Shown piece by piece: positions 52,524 through 64,000 of a stretch of 64,000 bases of DNA. The position numbers and the translations under genes were made by a program. The number at the start of each line of letters is the position of its first letter. Position 1 is the stretch's first letter. The stretch covers positions 70,436,525 through 70,500,524 of the forward strand of contig CM070500.1 of NCBI GenBank assembly GCA_036346375.1. Direction: 5' to 3'. This DNA comes from Guadua angustifolia (taxonomy: Eukaryota; Streptophyta; Magnoliopsida; Poales; Poaceae). The notes under the pieces were generated by a model that saw only the letters and a program-made list of their open reading frames with translations, was not told the origin of the DNA and did not search any database.

Positions 52524-55500
52524 GTCTGTAAACTTATCTGTCAAAGATGCTAGATAGGTTCGTCTCCCTTCATTTCCATGTTTATATGGTGCTTGCATAT
52601 GCTACTATTGGCTTTGCATCAAACAATATCGCACTTGCTATTTTTTCAATCAGTAGTAATACAATTCTTAGCTTTAATCATGACTGTTAATCAAGTGAAG
52701 AGTACATACATGGAAGCCAGAGGCCTTGGGCACTTCCTTGCTGCAAGCACATATTACTAGCCTACTACATTCAAATAATACCAAGGCTATGGTGTTGAAG
52801 GTCTGTAGCCTACCCTGAGTACAAGGTTTTTTTGGTAAATATGGATGCAAAGTTTTGACATTTTTTGTGGTTTGTTTGGTACATCATGATTCACCTTATA
52901 TTGTTTGAGATTTTACGCATACACCATATGTGCTGACATGTTTTAGATAAAATCAACTGATATTTTTAGGTAATTAAGATGGACTCAACTGCATTACGTT
53001 GAGGTCCTCCTACCTTTTTTTTGAAAAAGAATCCTCATTCCAAATTTTACGCGGTGTGGCATAGCACGCTACCTTGCCTAGTAAAGATTATCCTTTCAAT
53101 GTCATACACATCCAATACCAAAGGCAGTTGGTTATCACGAGTTGTCCTCGCGCGAACTATTCCCTTATGTGGCCCCATCAAATTTTTTCCAAAAATGCAC
53201 CCCTTCCATACAAAATTACAAAAATAGCCCCTAGACACCATGGGAGGTCCCTTCCGCACTACCATATTGTGGAATAACATCTTGTGGTCCTAGTCCGCGG
53301 TAGGTGCCGTCCTGAGCACAACGCACTACCTCTCGTGCACGCCAGGCCTCGTGCCACGCCCCCACTCACGGCAACCGTGTTGCCGCATCTTCAGACCACG
53401 GTAACTCCTGGGCTCCCGTGCTCGCTGCGACACCCACCTTCCACGCCACACATGCACGTAAGCCGCCTCCGGCAATCCCTTGGTGCGGAAGGAGCCAAGT
53501 GTCGTGCTCTGGTCCTTACACACTGAGGAAGGGGAGTATTTTTGCAAAAAAAATCAGGAGAGTGCTATTTTTGCAAAAAAAAAAAAAGGGAAGGGGCCAA
53601 AACCGTGAAAAATTCTTCTCGCGTGGGGAAGGCTCCCACATTCAAAGCTTGCAGATGTAATTTTTGTCCATTTTTTCTCAACCCAGAGACATGTTGGGTC
53701 AAAGTAGGTTCAATGTCCTAGTTCATCAAAATCAACAGATTGGACCGCCCTTTCACTAGTTCAAGGTAGGTTGATTGCACCAACTAGGGTGCAATCGGCT
53801 TGAATTTAGTCAAATATCACTCTTTTTGTATTCTAAACTATATTTTTTGTCGGATACATATAGTGCTGGATACGAATACAGTGCTGATAATATCAATCAC
53901 AAATTCAAAATGAATATAAAGCAGAATTGATATGGTACTAAATATTGTTTGTCAGATATTGCGTGAAAACAAATACTGCATATAGCATACATATAAAAAT
54001 GATTAATTAATCATATGAGTTCAACATGCAACAAATTATCATAATTTAACAAGTCATTTTATCATGTAGTCCAACAAAGTTGCAAGAGTACTAGATATTC
54101 CTTTATATTTTGCAAAAAAATACTAGGTATTTATGTAGACAAGTATAAACATATTCTTGTCAAGCTCACATAGTGGTGTGTTATATCCCAAAACTTTGTT
54201 TTTAAAAGTAATCAAAAAACTAAATTTTAAAATATTATTGACATTTGTGATTTTTCAGATAATAATTCAATTTTCAAGATTTTATAATAATTATTTCTTA
54301 TTTTATGCTATTTTCTATGAATGTTTTAGATTTTAAAAAGGCTTTTCCTATTTTTAGAAATTTAAAAGTAATTTCTCTGTAAAAAAATCAACTTTTAGTT
54401 TGAAATAATTTTATTCAATTCAAAATGCCTCAGGGAATTTGTATGAATTTTCCCAAAATTGTGAACTCTATTTGTTATTTTCTAAAAAGCCTTTCCTTAT
54501 TTTAGAAATTATCTAAAATATATATTATTATAATGGAAATAATTTTAGTATGTTCAAAATGTCCTATTTCAATTCTCTAAAATTTTGGGCCTAGTCTAGT
54601 ATTTTTATATATTAAAAAGAATTTTTAGTATTTAAAAACTATTTACTGCATAAAAATGACAATAATATATTATTTGCTTGGGCTATTTGGTTGGAGCTAA
54701 TTGAAACTGCTAGAATATGGGTTGTAAATATCCAAATTCGAATAGAGTTATTCGGAATTATCCAAGAATATAATCATAATATTTCAATACGACGGACAGT
54801 GATTTCTCGAACCCAATGCCGAATCTGAAACCAACTATCCGAAGCCGATGCCGAATTTGACAACTATCCAACACAACTATTTGAATTCAATCCAAATAGA
54901 TCCAGTCGGTCGGCATCTATCTGATTTGATTACACCCCTAACAGTAGTTTTGATAACACCACTTGGAATCAGTACCATTTCGAAGGCCACACCATTTCGG
55001 CTCTTCAAATGGTACATTATTGTACCAGTCCATACGGTATACTGTTTCAGAGTTTAATATAATAATATATATTTATAAATATTTAAATTATATGCACATA
55101 AATTTCACATGTAATATTACTCTAGACATGTAGCAGTAGAATCAAATATAACATAAAGTTCAATGGATGTTATTATCAATTTCATTGATATGGCTAATGT
55201 TGACTAGTATTAATAGGTGTCGAAAATACAACTGCTGTAGTGATAAGCGAGTACATATGCATGGACAGATCATAGCTATGTCCATATTATTGTAGTATTA
55301 TATTCTATTTTCTTTTATCCAACAAGGTTAGTTCCATCCATGTTAGGCTCAAGGGTTGAAATCTCATTTTCGGATGACATCTCAGAGGTGGTCAAAATTC
55401 CAAATTTTGACTAGATCATGGGATTTTGGAAAAATTTTGGATGAAATATAAAAATAAAAATTCAAATCTAGAATTTTTTGAACCGAGATTTCGGCGAAAT

Positions 55501-57899
55501 TTTGTCCAAAATTGCCGAAATCTTAACAAATTTCAACCAAATGAAAAATGGTTAGAACAATATCAAAAAAAATTAAATTTTTCTATGGATGTTCCTGACA
55601 CATCACTAATGTTTTCATAAAAATTTAAGATGATGATCAAGCCTAAATTTTTTTTTAAATTCTGAAAGTGGTACTATCCTCATAAAAAGCTGACTGGCAA
55701 ATTCGAACCGAATGAAAAATAGAATAAACCATGTTATAAAATTTTGAAAAAAATTTAGGATGGTACTTATGCATCAATAACATTTCCATAAAATTTTTAG
55801 ATAATGATAAAGCTTCAAGAATTTGAAAAAATTGAAAGAGTGCTACTGTCTTGATAAAAGCCCCACCCGTAAACTTCAACCAAATGAAAAATAGCCCAAA
55901 CCAAGTTAGAAATTTTATGATTTTTTTGTATGATCATGATGTATCATAAATATTTTCATAAAATTTTCAGATGATTATCAAGTATTAAGAATTTTTAAAA
56001 ATTCTGACAGTGCTACATTTTAATAAAAGCCTAATGATGAATACATAGATTTGATTGAGCAACCAAAAAGGTTTAAATTTTTTGAAAATTTCACAAAAGG
56101 TTGCTAAGGAAATGCTTAAGCTGTTACAAGGGCACTGTTCTTTCTGTTTTTGATTTTTGAATATAACAAATTAAGTTCAATGCTTCCATAAATTTGATTG
56201 AGCAAACAAAAAGTTTAAAATTTTAAAAAATTTTAGAGAATGGTTTTGAGGCAATTATTAAGTGCTCATAAAAATTTTAGATCATGATCGATAAAATTTA
56301 TAAAATTCTAACATGGTTACTATCTCATTTATATTTATTCTATTTTTGATTTTTTAAGATAACAAATGAAGCTCAATTATTTTTTAAAAAAATTTGTATG
56401 ATCATGGACTTATAAAAATAGTACCATAAATTTTTAGAGTATGATCAAGCTTGTACAATTTTATAAAAATCTTATAGTGTTTCTATCGAAATTATAAAAT
56501 ATCTCAAAATTTTTGTTTTTCAATAATTTCATGGAAGATGACTTTCTTAAGGGTTATTGGGCCAAATCCAGCCCTAAAAATACAAAATTCAGTCATAATA
56601 CCCAAGATTTCGTTGACATTTGGCAAAATTTTGGTGAAATTTTCGAGATTATTGTATCATTTTGATATTTTTTCAAATTTTTTTAACCGGCTAAGATTTT
56701 GGATCCCATCCCCGGCTGGAATCCGAGATCTCAACGAGAAATTCTGAGATTTCACTGGTTTTTGTAACCCTGATTACACTTGTGCGCATATGCCTTAGTG
56801 TATTCTGGTAGTTATTTCTACTTGTTTACTAGGGATTATCATGTTAAATTTTAGGTGACATGAAAAAAGAACAGAGGTGTTTTCATATTTTTCTTTTTTA
56901 GCAGTTGTATAAATATTAAAGAATAAATAAAAAGTAGATGGTGATAATTTACCTCTTTATTTATTTCAAGATTTGTACAATTTGTATTAGGAGGGAAAGC
57001 AATAGGAGAGAGCCACTGGAGCACTCATACAAAGAAAAGGGGAGGAAAGGTGAGGAAGTAGGAGAGAGGGAAGGTCTGTCTTTTAGAAATAAGCTTTAGC
57101 AATAAATTGTTGTAGTGTTTGTATCTAAAATCTCCCCTCTATCTAGTGGCAAGCTTTGGGAATGCCCTTAGTTGTGCATGGTTTTAAATGAAACAGGTAA
57201 TTTTTTTACCTTTTTTTTCACTACTCTGTATGCAAGTACGCTAGCCTGTAACTCTGTATACACGATGCATTGCAAATTCGCAATATGTGGAGTATAGAAA
57301 CATACTACAATTGGGCATGTCTCCATTACGATTCACAACGTTGACTCAGAACTAGGGGTAATGCATGCACGTATATCGATCTGAGCAAATTCCTCTGAAC
57401 CTGCGTTGAAACTCGGTAGATATCACTTGCATGTTGCGCTGGCCTCCATGGATGCAGCCATCTGTGGATGGGAACGAACTGGCGTGCAGCGGCCGGCGTA
57501 TCCAGCGACGGGACGCCGCAACGGAAACGGATCCATCGGGGCTCACATGGTGCGATGCAAAGTTGCTTCGCCACCGACACAAAACACCGTGCCAGCACAA
57601 CAAAGTTCCCTGGTGCATACATGCAGTGCTGCTATGACATACCCAGATTACCCCTCTGACGACTTTGGCACTTTTGCCCCCAACGTCGACTCACCTCTTC
57701 GCCGTTTCTGTTGAAATGGAGTTTTTGGCTTTTTTTTATCCTTTGGTCTAATTTGTTTTTCAATTTTAGTATCCATTCGAATAAAATTGAAAATTTAGTT
57801 ATCTTCTCTATCGTGGAAGGATCAAAAGATGATACCATAGTATGAGACTATAGCAGATCCACCTGACATAGTTAGGGATTACAGCAAATCCAACAACGG
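52524..57899. other. AT-rich intergenic region, no gene recognised
   Basis: 53,280-53,530 is a GC-rich patch next to A-runs and a block reading AAATTACAAAAATAGCCCCTA, of the kind found in MITEs, but I could not define ends. 54,100-56,560 is strongly AT-rich. 55,340-56,770 has weakly complementary ends (AGGGTTGAAATCTCA and TGAGATTTCACTGG...AACCCT) and may be an old inverted-repeat element. 57,400-57,700 is open in several frames without recognisable product. Confidence 0.4.
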
Positions 57900-58139
57900 T
57901 GAAGAAAGAACAAAATTATTTTGTTCGAACATACCAAACTTGAAAAAAAAATTGAGCCGGGGCGGTGGGAAAAAAATTTGCTACGATGAAATGAACCCAA
58001 CCGAGTGGCATTCCTGCAATACACGAGAATTTCGTGTCCGTTTGAATCTCGGCGCACCACTACTCTCTCTGATCCTCTCAGCTCCATCACTTTAAAGTTG
58101 CAGCTCCCAACTCCCGAAAGCTGCATACATACGCAGGCT

Positions 58140-60806
58140 ATGACGCATCACCGTCGTCTGAAGAGCATCTGCTCCGCAGGAGGCAACCTCCCAATGCTGC
58201 TCGCCGGGCGGTGCCGCGGCCTGATCCTCCCGCCGTGCCTCGTCGTCGGTGTTGCCCTGGCTGCGGCGGCGGCCGCCTCCATCCCGCGCGCGGACGCGTA
58301 CAAGAACTACACCGTCGGCGACGACAAGGGCTGGTACGACGACCTCACCCTGCCAGCGATCGGCTACCAGGAGTGGGCCGACGGCAAGAACTTCAGCCTC
58401 GGAGATTTCCTCAGTGAGTACATATAGCGCATTAGCGCTGCTCCGTCTTCAGTAATCCCTAAAGATTTCCTCAGTGATATATATATATACTGGTTGCCGT
58501 CAAGATCCATGAGGTTGCCTTTTTTTCGTAAGTTTGGTGTGGTTTCTGCGAATATGCATGTAGTGATCGAGCATGGCTGTTTTCTTTTGATTTGCTAATT
58601 ACCTCACGACATGAGTAGATGATGCTCCATGATCGTCCCTCGAGTTCTAGGCCCAGTTTTGCTTTGCCAAGCTCAGTCGGCTTGGGAATCTGTTCCTCTC
58701 GATCGTTCGCTGGGGGCACCAAAAGCAGTCAGTCACCTTTCTCCATTTCCTAATGTAATGCACATGGCCTGTGGGGAAAGGTATAACATGACTACTTCAT
58801 CTGAGATCTGAAACTTGTAGGCTAAAATAAAGTGAATTAAGTTTATATTTTTTTATTTAAAATGTAAACAAAATGATTCATCTAAACATTATTAATGTAT
58901 TCATAACTCTAGCTTCACGGATCTGGTGGAGTTAGAAATATCCAGCTCCACCAGATCCACGAATTTGGTGGAGCTGGAACCCTACCAAACACACCCTGAT
59001 CGCACATCAATCACCATCGATTACAGAGAGACCAATGTAGACATGTCTATAGTTGAGATGGTAATTAATTTGGTCAATTACAACTTCCATTCTCTTTTAA
59101 ATATTATTTTATATACGCACAAAAATTATATTTGTCAAGTCAAAATAACATTACTAGATTTAGCATCAAAAGTATTCCGATACCATCATATTTTATCCAT
59201 AGTCATTGTTAAACGTATGACAAGAAATAAAATGGCCAAATGGGTGGATACTTCAAACGACAACTAGGAATAAAAAGAGGCACATGCACACACCCCTATC
59301 ATGACCATATCTGTTTCATGCGATTGCAGTTGCTAGATGTCGTTTCACTATAGAACTTAGAAGAGCCAATGTCAAAAGTATATGCCAGTATGATTTCTTG
59401 TAATCTGGAAGTATTTTATTCGCCCGAGAACATATCCAACGTGACCTCAACGCGTCAACTCATTGAGATCCGAGACCTGTATTTGAGTTCTTTACAGGTA
59501 TGAAAAAGATTGTAGGAATTTGCTAAATAGTACGTTTTTTATTTATGAGTACTCAATTTGTTATTTATTAGATGTTGTTTTATGATTCACGTTATGTTTT
59601 GTGATTTTGACTTTATGATTTTTTTTCTCTAGGTGAATAATGTGATAAAGAAGTAATTAATTTGTTTAGTGTCGTCGGAGTTGCAAAAAGTTGCAAAATA
59701 AACGACCAAGCAGGGTTTTATATAGTTTTTTTTTTGCTCCTTTGTTTGCTTTTTCCCCTTTTTTACACAATATACAACATTTTTTTACATAATTTTATGT
59801 ATGTAAAACTAGTATATAACTGACACAAAAAGGCCACGCAGGAAAAAAATAATATGTATTAAAACATTCCTCAAAGTGTTATCACATCACATACTAATAA
59901 ATAATAAGCAAATTAGTGTACATAGGTAGATATACATGCAACGTCTAAATAAATGATACTTTTTACCAAAATAGTACTCCAATGAAAGGGAGAAGTAAAC
60001 TGATTTCATCAATTGATCTAGATCCGAGGGATTAAAATTTGAATACTATTTAGTAAAAGAGCACTAGGTACTCTCTAAACACCACCAAGATTAAATTAAT
60101 TGGTTCAATACATATAATATTGAGCCAGGTACATTTCGTTAATGTGCTCTACTAGAGTAGTGTACCATGGTCTTGCATGTCATCCGTACGCGGCAATTCC
60201 TGCAACGAGCGAATTAATAATGCCAACTAATTCTGTTAGTTTTCTTCCAAATCTTTTATCAAATGTGCATGATTTCTTACATGTTTTTTGTCACTGCTTG
60301 CTGCAGTTTTCAACACGGACAAGAACCACTCGGTGGTGCAGACGCGGAACCAGACCCTGTACAAGAGCTGCGACTACAACGACTCCGGCCCTGACGACAC
60401 CGTCGAGTGGTCGGCCGCCGCGCCGGAGTTCAGCAAGGACGCCGTCACCGTTGCCGTGCCGCTGCTCAAGGAGGGCCCCACCTACTTCTTCTCCGGGAAC
60501 TACGACGGCGAGCAGTGCGAGAACGGCCAGCGCTTCGCCATCACCGTCGTGCACGGCCAGGGCCTCCCGCCGGAGCTCAGGACGCCGGAAGCCGCCGCGC
60601 CGGGGCCGGCGACCGGTCCCGACGCCGCCGCCGCCGACGCGGCTCCCGTCCTCGACTTCAGCCACCCCAAGAACGTTTCCACGACGGACACGACCGCTCC
60701 GGACGACGAGCCGAGCAATAGCACTTCGGCTTCGAGTCGGACTCTAGCCAGACTCGGGCCTAGTGGTCTGGTGGTCACTATGCTCTTTGCGGTGCAACTA
60801 CTGTAA
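58140..60806 (+). CDS. Early nodulin-like phytocyanin (ENODL), GPI-anchored type
   Basis: Two exons, 58,140-58,413 and 60,307-60,806, joined across a GTGAGT...TTGCTGCAG intron of 1.9 kb; 257 residues. The intron splits the codon for Ile in the NFSLGDFLIFN motif. Layout: signal peptide (hydrophobic LILPPCLVVGVALAAAAAAS, cleavage probably after ADA), plastocyanin-like domain (YTVGDDKGWYDD to FAITVVHG), a Pro/Ala-rich arabinogalactan-type region (APGPATGPDAAAADAAP), and a hydrophobic tail for GPI anchoring (LGPSGLVVTMLFAVQLL). The copper site is absent: the ligand Cys of FIC is Ser (FFSGNYDG) and the GHC His is Glu (EQC). The structural cysteines of SCDYN and EQC remain. Probably a cell-surface, non-copper phytocyanin. 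ATG 58,194 is an alternative start giving a more usual signal length. Confidence 0.93.
58414..60306 (+). other. Intron of the phytocyanin gene
   Basis: Long AT-rich intron. It contains a perfect hairpin (58,919-58,958) and AT-rich repeats, and ends in a strong polypyrimidine tract and TTGCTGCAG. No second gene is seen inside it. Confidence 0.75.
58919..58958. repeat. Perfect 13-bp-arm hairpin in the phytocyanin intron
   Basis: GGATCTGGTGGAG (58,919-58,931) and CTCCACCAGATCC (58,946-58,958) with a 14-nt loop; a third related copy (TTTGGTGGAGCTGGAACCCTA) follows. The motif resembles hAT-type MITE termini in grasses, but no full element is delimited. Confidence 0.8.
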
Positions 60807-61907
60807 CACTTGGACATGGCTCTGTAGCTGTTCGTTTTGTCGTGTGCCTAAATTACGAAAAAATTTTCCTCGCATTTATTGAAGAATTAGTAGGTGGGCT
60901 ATATACTTATCACACCTGAGATATTTAATTACTTTTTTTCATTTGTATATGGTGCCTAATTATTCGTTTTGGATCAAGCTAAGTCGTCTTCTCACAATTC
61001 AACGGAGGAGCAAACGATATCGAGATAGGTCCTTGGGTTTTGTCTGCCGTACGTATCATGCAATATATTCTGTTTAAGGCCCTATGTTGGAACTGTGCTG
61101 CATCTTCCCGCCAAACAGGCTGGCTGCACAACGGCTACACAAAGAAGCCGAGTAAAAGCAGCATAAAAGCCAAAGCCAAGTATGAAGTGCCTCACAGCTA
61201 TGCTGTGGCTTCTAGCTCCTTCCACACCAGTGAACTCCCAGTCGCCGTCTCCTCCTCGCCCAAACGTCACTTCCTCCCCTCTCGTCATCGCCTCCTCCCC
61301 GTCCAATCACCGCCTCCTCTTCGCCCATCACCAACTCCTCCCCGCTCATCGCCGCCTCTTTCCCACTGAGAAAGCTAAGGATATTGTTGATCTATTGAAA
61401 AAGATGCATAAAATGAAGGTTACTAGCTGCAGCAACAACAAAAAGCCAATTTACTAAATGATATCTTAAGAAAAGCTACTATTGTTTTATAGTCTAGCAA
61501 GTCAAAAGCAACTTTTCAGCCTAATCACAGCCCATAAATAAGACCTAAGTATCACTGACAGATTCGAACGGGAAGGACAGTTTTTGAAATTCAAAAAAGA
61601 AAAAGGAAAATAAACACTCAAATCGAACCATAAAGTACTTTAACTGAGTGATTTAAGGAAATGAAAAGAGATCCAATACGAATAGAACTGCAACTTAAGC
61701 AGTTATGTGTGGATCGTTGAATAAAAAAGACGCTCCAGATCTTGCAGTATACTATAGCAAAAACACGGTATGGTGCCGTTGGCAAGCACTATAGCAGTTC
61801 ACCGCAGCAAGTCTCTGTTAGACATTCAATGCAGCAATCCCCTGTAAACGGAAGGAGATATACATCCATGGCTCTAGCCAGGCTATAGCAGACAGGGGAG
61901 CGGACTC
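60807..61907. other. 3' flank of phytocyanin gene, possible MITE
   Basis: The start is presumably the 3' UTR. At 61,076-61,560, ends AAGGCCCTATGTTGG...CTGTGCTGC and the complement of ...CACAGCCCATAAATAAGACCTAA are roughly inverted, as in hAT-type MITEs; no target duplication was established. The proline-rich open frame inside (61,180-61,370) is low complexity and I do not accept it as a gene. Confidence 0.4.
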
Positions 61908-62120
61908 GAATATTTTTTTATTTAATATTTATTTTAAATCGTTTTTTCAAAACTAATAGGCGCCACATAAAAATTCCGAAAATACCCCCCGTCGCTCTAG
62001 TATGGGCGATCGCCCGGTACTGGGGCGATGGGTGCGTTGGCAAACGGCAGGATTTCAAATCTAACGGCAGGCGGAGGGAAAAGTAACTAATTGCTCCAGG
62101 CTGGGGCGATCGGTTACTGT
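61908..62120. repeat. Possible Mutator-like left terminus with GGGCGATCGCCC
   Basis: GAATATTTTTTTATTTAATA followed by TTTTCAAAA...AAAAATTCCGAAAATACCC resembles in style the TIR of the MITE at 2,778. A perfect palindrome GGGCGATCGCCC lies at 62,004-62,015. No matching right end is inside the window, so this is a suggestion only. Confidence 0.35.
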
Positions 62121-62261
62121 AGCTTTTTGCAATTTTTGTGGTAAATTGTTTGTACAATAATTGTTGTATTGAACCGGGAAGAAATACCAATAAAAAAACT
62201 TCTTGTTGTATTGAACCGGAAAAATTGTTTTGCTTTGTTAGTGATACGCATCCCACTTGGG

Positions 62262-62795
62262 ATTTTCGTAGCCACATAAGGTCCGCCGAATATGGCCGAG
62301 AAAATACGAGAAAAATCACGGGCGATCTACGCAACACGGGATATCAGTTACGTATGGGCGAGATAGTCAGACGTTGCCCCGGCAGGAAGTTGCGAAAATC
62401 GGAAAAGGCACTCGCGGCCACGAAACCACAGAAATCGTGGCCACTTAAGGGTTTTCGTAGGCCCGCGGGACAGGCCGGATGCGGCCCAAAAAATACGAGA
62501 AAAATCAACAGTGACCTACGCAACACGGGCTACCACTTACGTATGGGCGAGATAGCCAGACGTTGCCCCGGCAGGAAGTTGCGAAAATTGGAAAATGCAC
62601 TCGCGGCCACGAAACCACAGAAATCGTGGCCACTTAAGGGTTTTCGTAGGCCCGCGGGACAGGCGGATCGCGCCCAAAAATCTGAGAAAAATCAGCAATG
62701 ACCTCGCAACGCGAGCTACCACTACGTATGGGCGAGATAGCGGGCGTTGCCCGTAGGAAGTTGCGAAAATCGGAAAAGGCACTCGCGAACACCGT
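62262..62795. repeat. 189-bp tandem repeat, about 2.8 copies
   Basis: Copies start at 62,262, 62,451 and 62,640. Shared blocks are CGTATGGGCGAGATAG (62,351, 62,540, 62,725), GGAAGTTGCGAAAAT and GAAATCGTGGCCACTTAAGG. Copies 1 and 2 are highly similar; copy 3 has small deletions and is cut short. The period is not a multiple-free coincidence: 189 = 63 codons, so an open frame runs through two copies, but no protein family is evident. Confidence 0.92.
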
Positions 62796-63007
62796 ACGTG
62801 ATAATGTTGATGGGGTGCGAGGGGAGTTTGCAGAAATGGGGAATTTGAGCTCAGAATTTTTTGCGGATAATAAGGTAGGTCAATCTCTTTATTACGACTT
62901 CAAACGGGAGGAGCAGCACGAACAACGAAAGTACTAAGAGCCTATATAGTGCATGAAGAACAATAAAACTGGAGGAGCATTACGAACAACGGACAACGAG
63001 ACGTCTA

Positions 63008-63581
63008 CTAAGTGCATCGAGGCCACTTCCCCTTGTCCCATGCCTTTGATGGGGCTTCTCTGGCACGACGTGCCCTCTCTCGTTTCCTTTCTCTCTCGGC
63101 CTCCTTCTCCTCCGCTTCCTTCCGACGTGCCTCCTCGCGTGCCGCGTCACGATCCTCTTGGAGCCGCCTCCTGAACTCTCGGTTTCGGAACTCTTCATCA
63201 AGGAGCCTTTGGTCCTCCGGGTCGATCTCCTCGTCGTACCACCGCATAAATTCACACAGTGGCGGAGGCGGCTGCATGAAACAGAAATTTGGAAAGTTCC
63301 ATGTAGAAATATTAGGAAACACGTATGATTATTACCATAAGGCGAAGCTCCCGGGCCTTTTCCGGCGGGTCGAATTCGTAGTTGCGGCACTTCCAATACC
63401 GCCTCTTCCAAGTTGGAAGCTCGTATGAGCGGACAAGTCCGCAACGATCTCCGCACAAACACATCGGTGCGACAACCCCAGTTGGTAGGAAGAGATCCTG
63501 GTACGCTGTACGCGGCAAGGTTGAAGAGCCTCCCTCTTCTTTTGCTTTGCCCTTTCCCTTTGAACTTGCACGCCTCGGCAT
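63008..63581 (-). CDS. Grass GRF-like zinc-finger and coiled-coil protein, two exons
   Basis: Exon 1 63,581-63,336 (82 codons), exon 2 63,271-63,008; intron bounded by GTAATA and TTTCATGCAG; 169 residues. Begins MPRRASSKGKGKAKEEGG (basic). The zinc-finger-like part is PMCLCGDRCGLVRS...RYWKCRNYEFDPP, with the C-x-C-x3-C and later C pattern of GRF-type fingers, continuing across the intron into PPPPLCEFMRWYDEEID. The C-terminus is a highly charged coiled coil (about residues 105-160, Arg/Glu-rich) ending GKWPRCT. I recall this architecture as a multicopy family of unknown function in grasses, often near transposons. Nucleic-acid binding is plausible from the finger but unproven. Both exons are intact. 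Confidence 0.72.
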
Positions 63582-63831
63582 TTTGCCTTGATCCTGACCT
63601 AAAATGAACAGATATACCTTAGAGACTTCCTCACCTTGGTTGTTCCTCTTCTCCTGTGCTTCTTAGAACACATCGTCCCTTCTTATATAGGCCTTAGGGG
63701 CACTCGTAGAGCAAACAAGAAGCACGTAAGCCTCCGTCCCAGCACTGTGTCCCACGGTTTCTCAGGCCGATTTGACAACGCACACAGCCTCAGATCCTTT
63801 TCAGGCGGACTTAACAACACACTGCAGCGTC

Positions 63832-63961
63832 AATGTCGGAGGCACACTGCCCGAAGGTAAATATCGCCCTGAAATGGGGCGATCGCCCTGGCGATCGCCC
63901 AATATCAGGGCGATCGCCCCATTTCGTATGCGATATTACCTTCGGCGATGCCTCTGACATT
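63832..63961. repeat. 130-bp palindrome built from GGGCGATCGCCC units
   Basis: Left arm AATGTCGGAGGCA...CCGAAGGTAA...GAAATGGGGCGATCGCCCT pairs with right arm AGGGCGATCGCCCCATTTC...TTACCTTCGG...TGCCTCTGACATT, apart from short indels. Perfect GGGCGATCGCCC at 63,877 and 63,908, with a third GGCGATCGCC between them. It could be a very small foldback MITE. Confidence 0.9.
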
Positions 63962-64000
63962 TTCACAAAGAAGTTATTTTTTATCGTTTATTATACGAAA

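Noticed and set aside
53030..53600. Possible MITE with blocks resembling AAATTACAAAAATAGCCCC
   Set aside because: No inverted partner or target duplication could be placed.
55340..56770. Inverted-repeat element with AGGGTTGAAATCTCA-type ends
   Set aside because: The ends are only weakly complementary and I found no matching target duplication; kept as a possibility only.
61040..61457. Proline/serine-rich open frames as a gene
   Set aside because: Low-complexity repeats of TCCTCCCCG type within a possible MITE; no start context or family.
62138..62701. 187-residue open frame as a repeat protein
   Set aside because: It exists because the 189-bp tandem repeat is a multiple of three; the frame is lost in copy 3 and no family is recognised.
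62262..62795. CRISPR-like array
   Set aside because: The units are contiguous 189-bp copies without short repeats and unique spacers, in a plant genome.

Overview
The window looks like repeat-dense nuclear DNA of a grass (Poaceae). Pointers are a Tourist-type MITE, a CACTA transposon with a grass-style TIR, BARE/Angela-like and Tat-lineage LTRs, GC-rich coding DNA in AT-rich surroundings, and spliced eukaryotic genes. I cannot name the species. Most of the 64 kb is transposon; only two loci look like intact genes: an early nodulin-like phytocyanin gene (58,140-60,806, +) and a small two-exon zinc-finger-like gene (63,008-63,581, -).

Region by region. (1) 926-5,268 is a decayed CACTA element with subterminal repeat arrays, a transposase-associated fragment, a nested Mutator-like MITE (2,778-3,142, perfect 9-bp TSD) and two exons of what looks like a captured SOQ1-like host gene. 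(2) 5,922-8,095 is a copia-type solo LTR with a gypsy-type solo LTR nested in it (7,057-7,847, TSD GCTAG). (3) 8,101-12,018 is intergenic, with a 668-bp Tourist-like MITE (10,950-11,617, TSD TTA).

(4) 12,019-49,390 is a nested retrotransposon complex. Its backbone is a Ty1/copia element with a SIRE-like layout: LTR, PBS, gag, pol, an extra 3' ORF, PPT, LTR (TGAAAG...CTTTCA). Its upstream LTR is split twice. A Tat-lineage Ty3/gypsy element lies in + orientation (13,306-24,504, TSD CCAAT) and a second one of the same group in - orientation (25,210-36,180). A 3.1-kb solo LTR (42,145-45,242, TSD TTTAT) split the copia element between pol and the extra ORF. About 400 bp of copia 3' internal sequence precedes the upstream LTR, so the backbone is part of a tandem LTR-sharing array. 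Both gypsy copies carry, antisense to gag-pol, a multi-exon accessory gene related to the 'putative gypsy type transposon' family, each with a TATA box about 110 bp upstream of its ATG. All three coding retroelements are inactivated by frameshifts and stops; most of the stops fit C-to-T change on one strand.

(5) 49,391-57,900 is mostly noncoding and holds adjacent fragments of two unrelated genes, casein kinase 1 and agmatine deiminase, suggesting transduplication. (6) 57,900-64,000 holds the phytocyanin gene, a 189-bp tandem repeat, the zinc-finger-like gene and a 130-bp palindrome built from GGGCGATCGCCC units.
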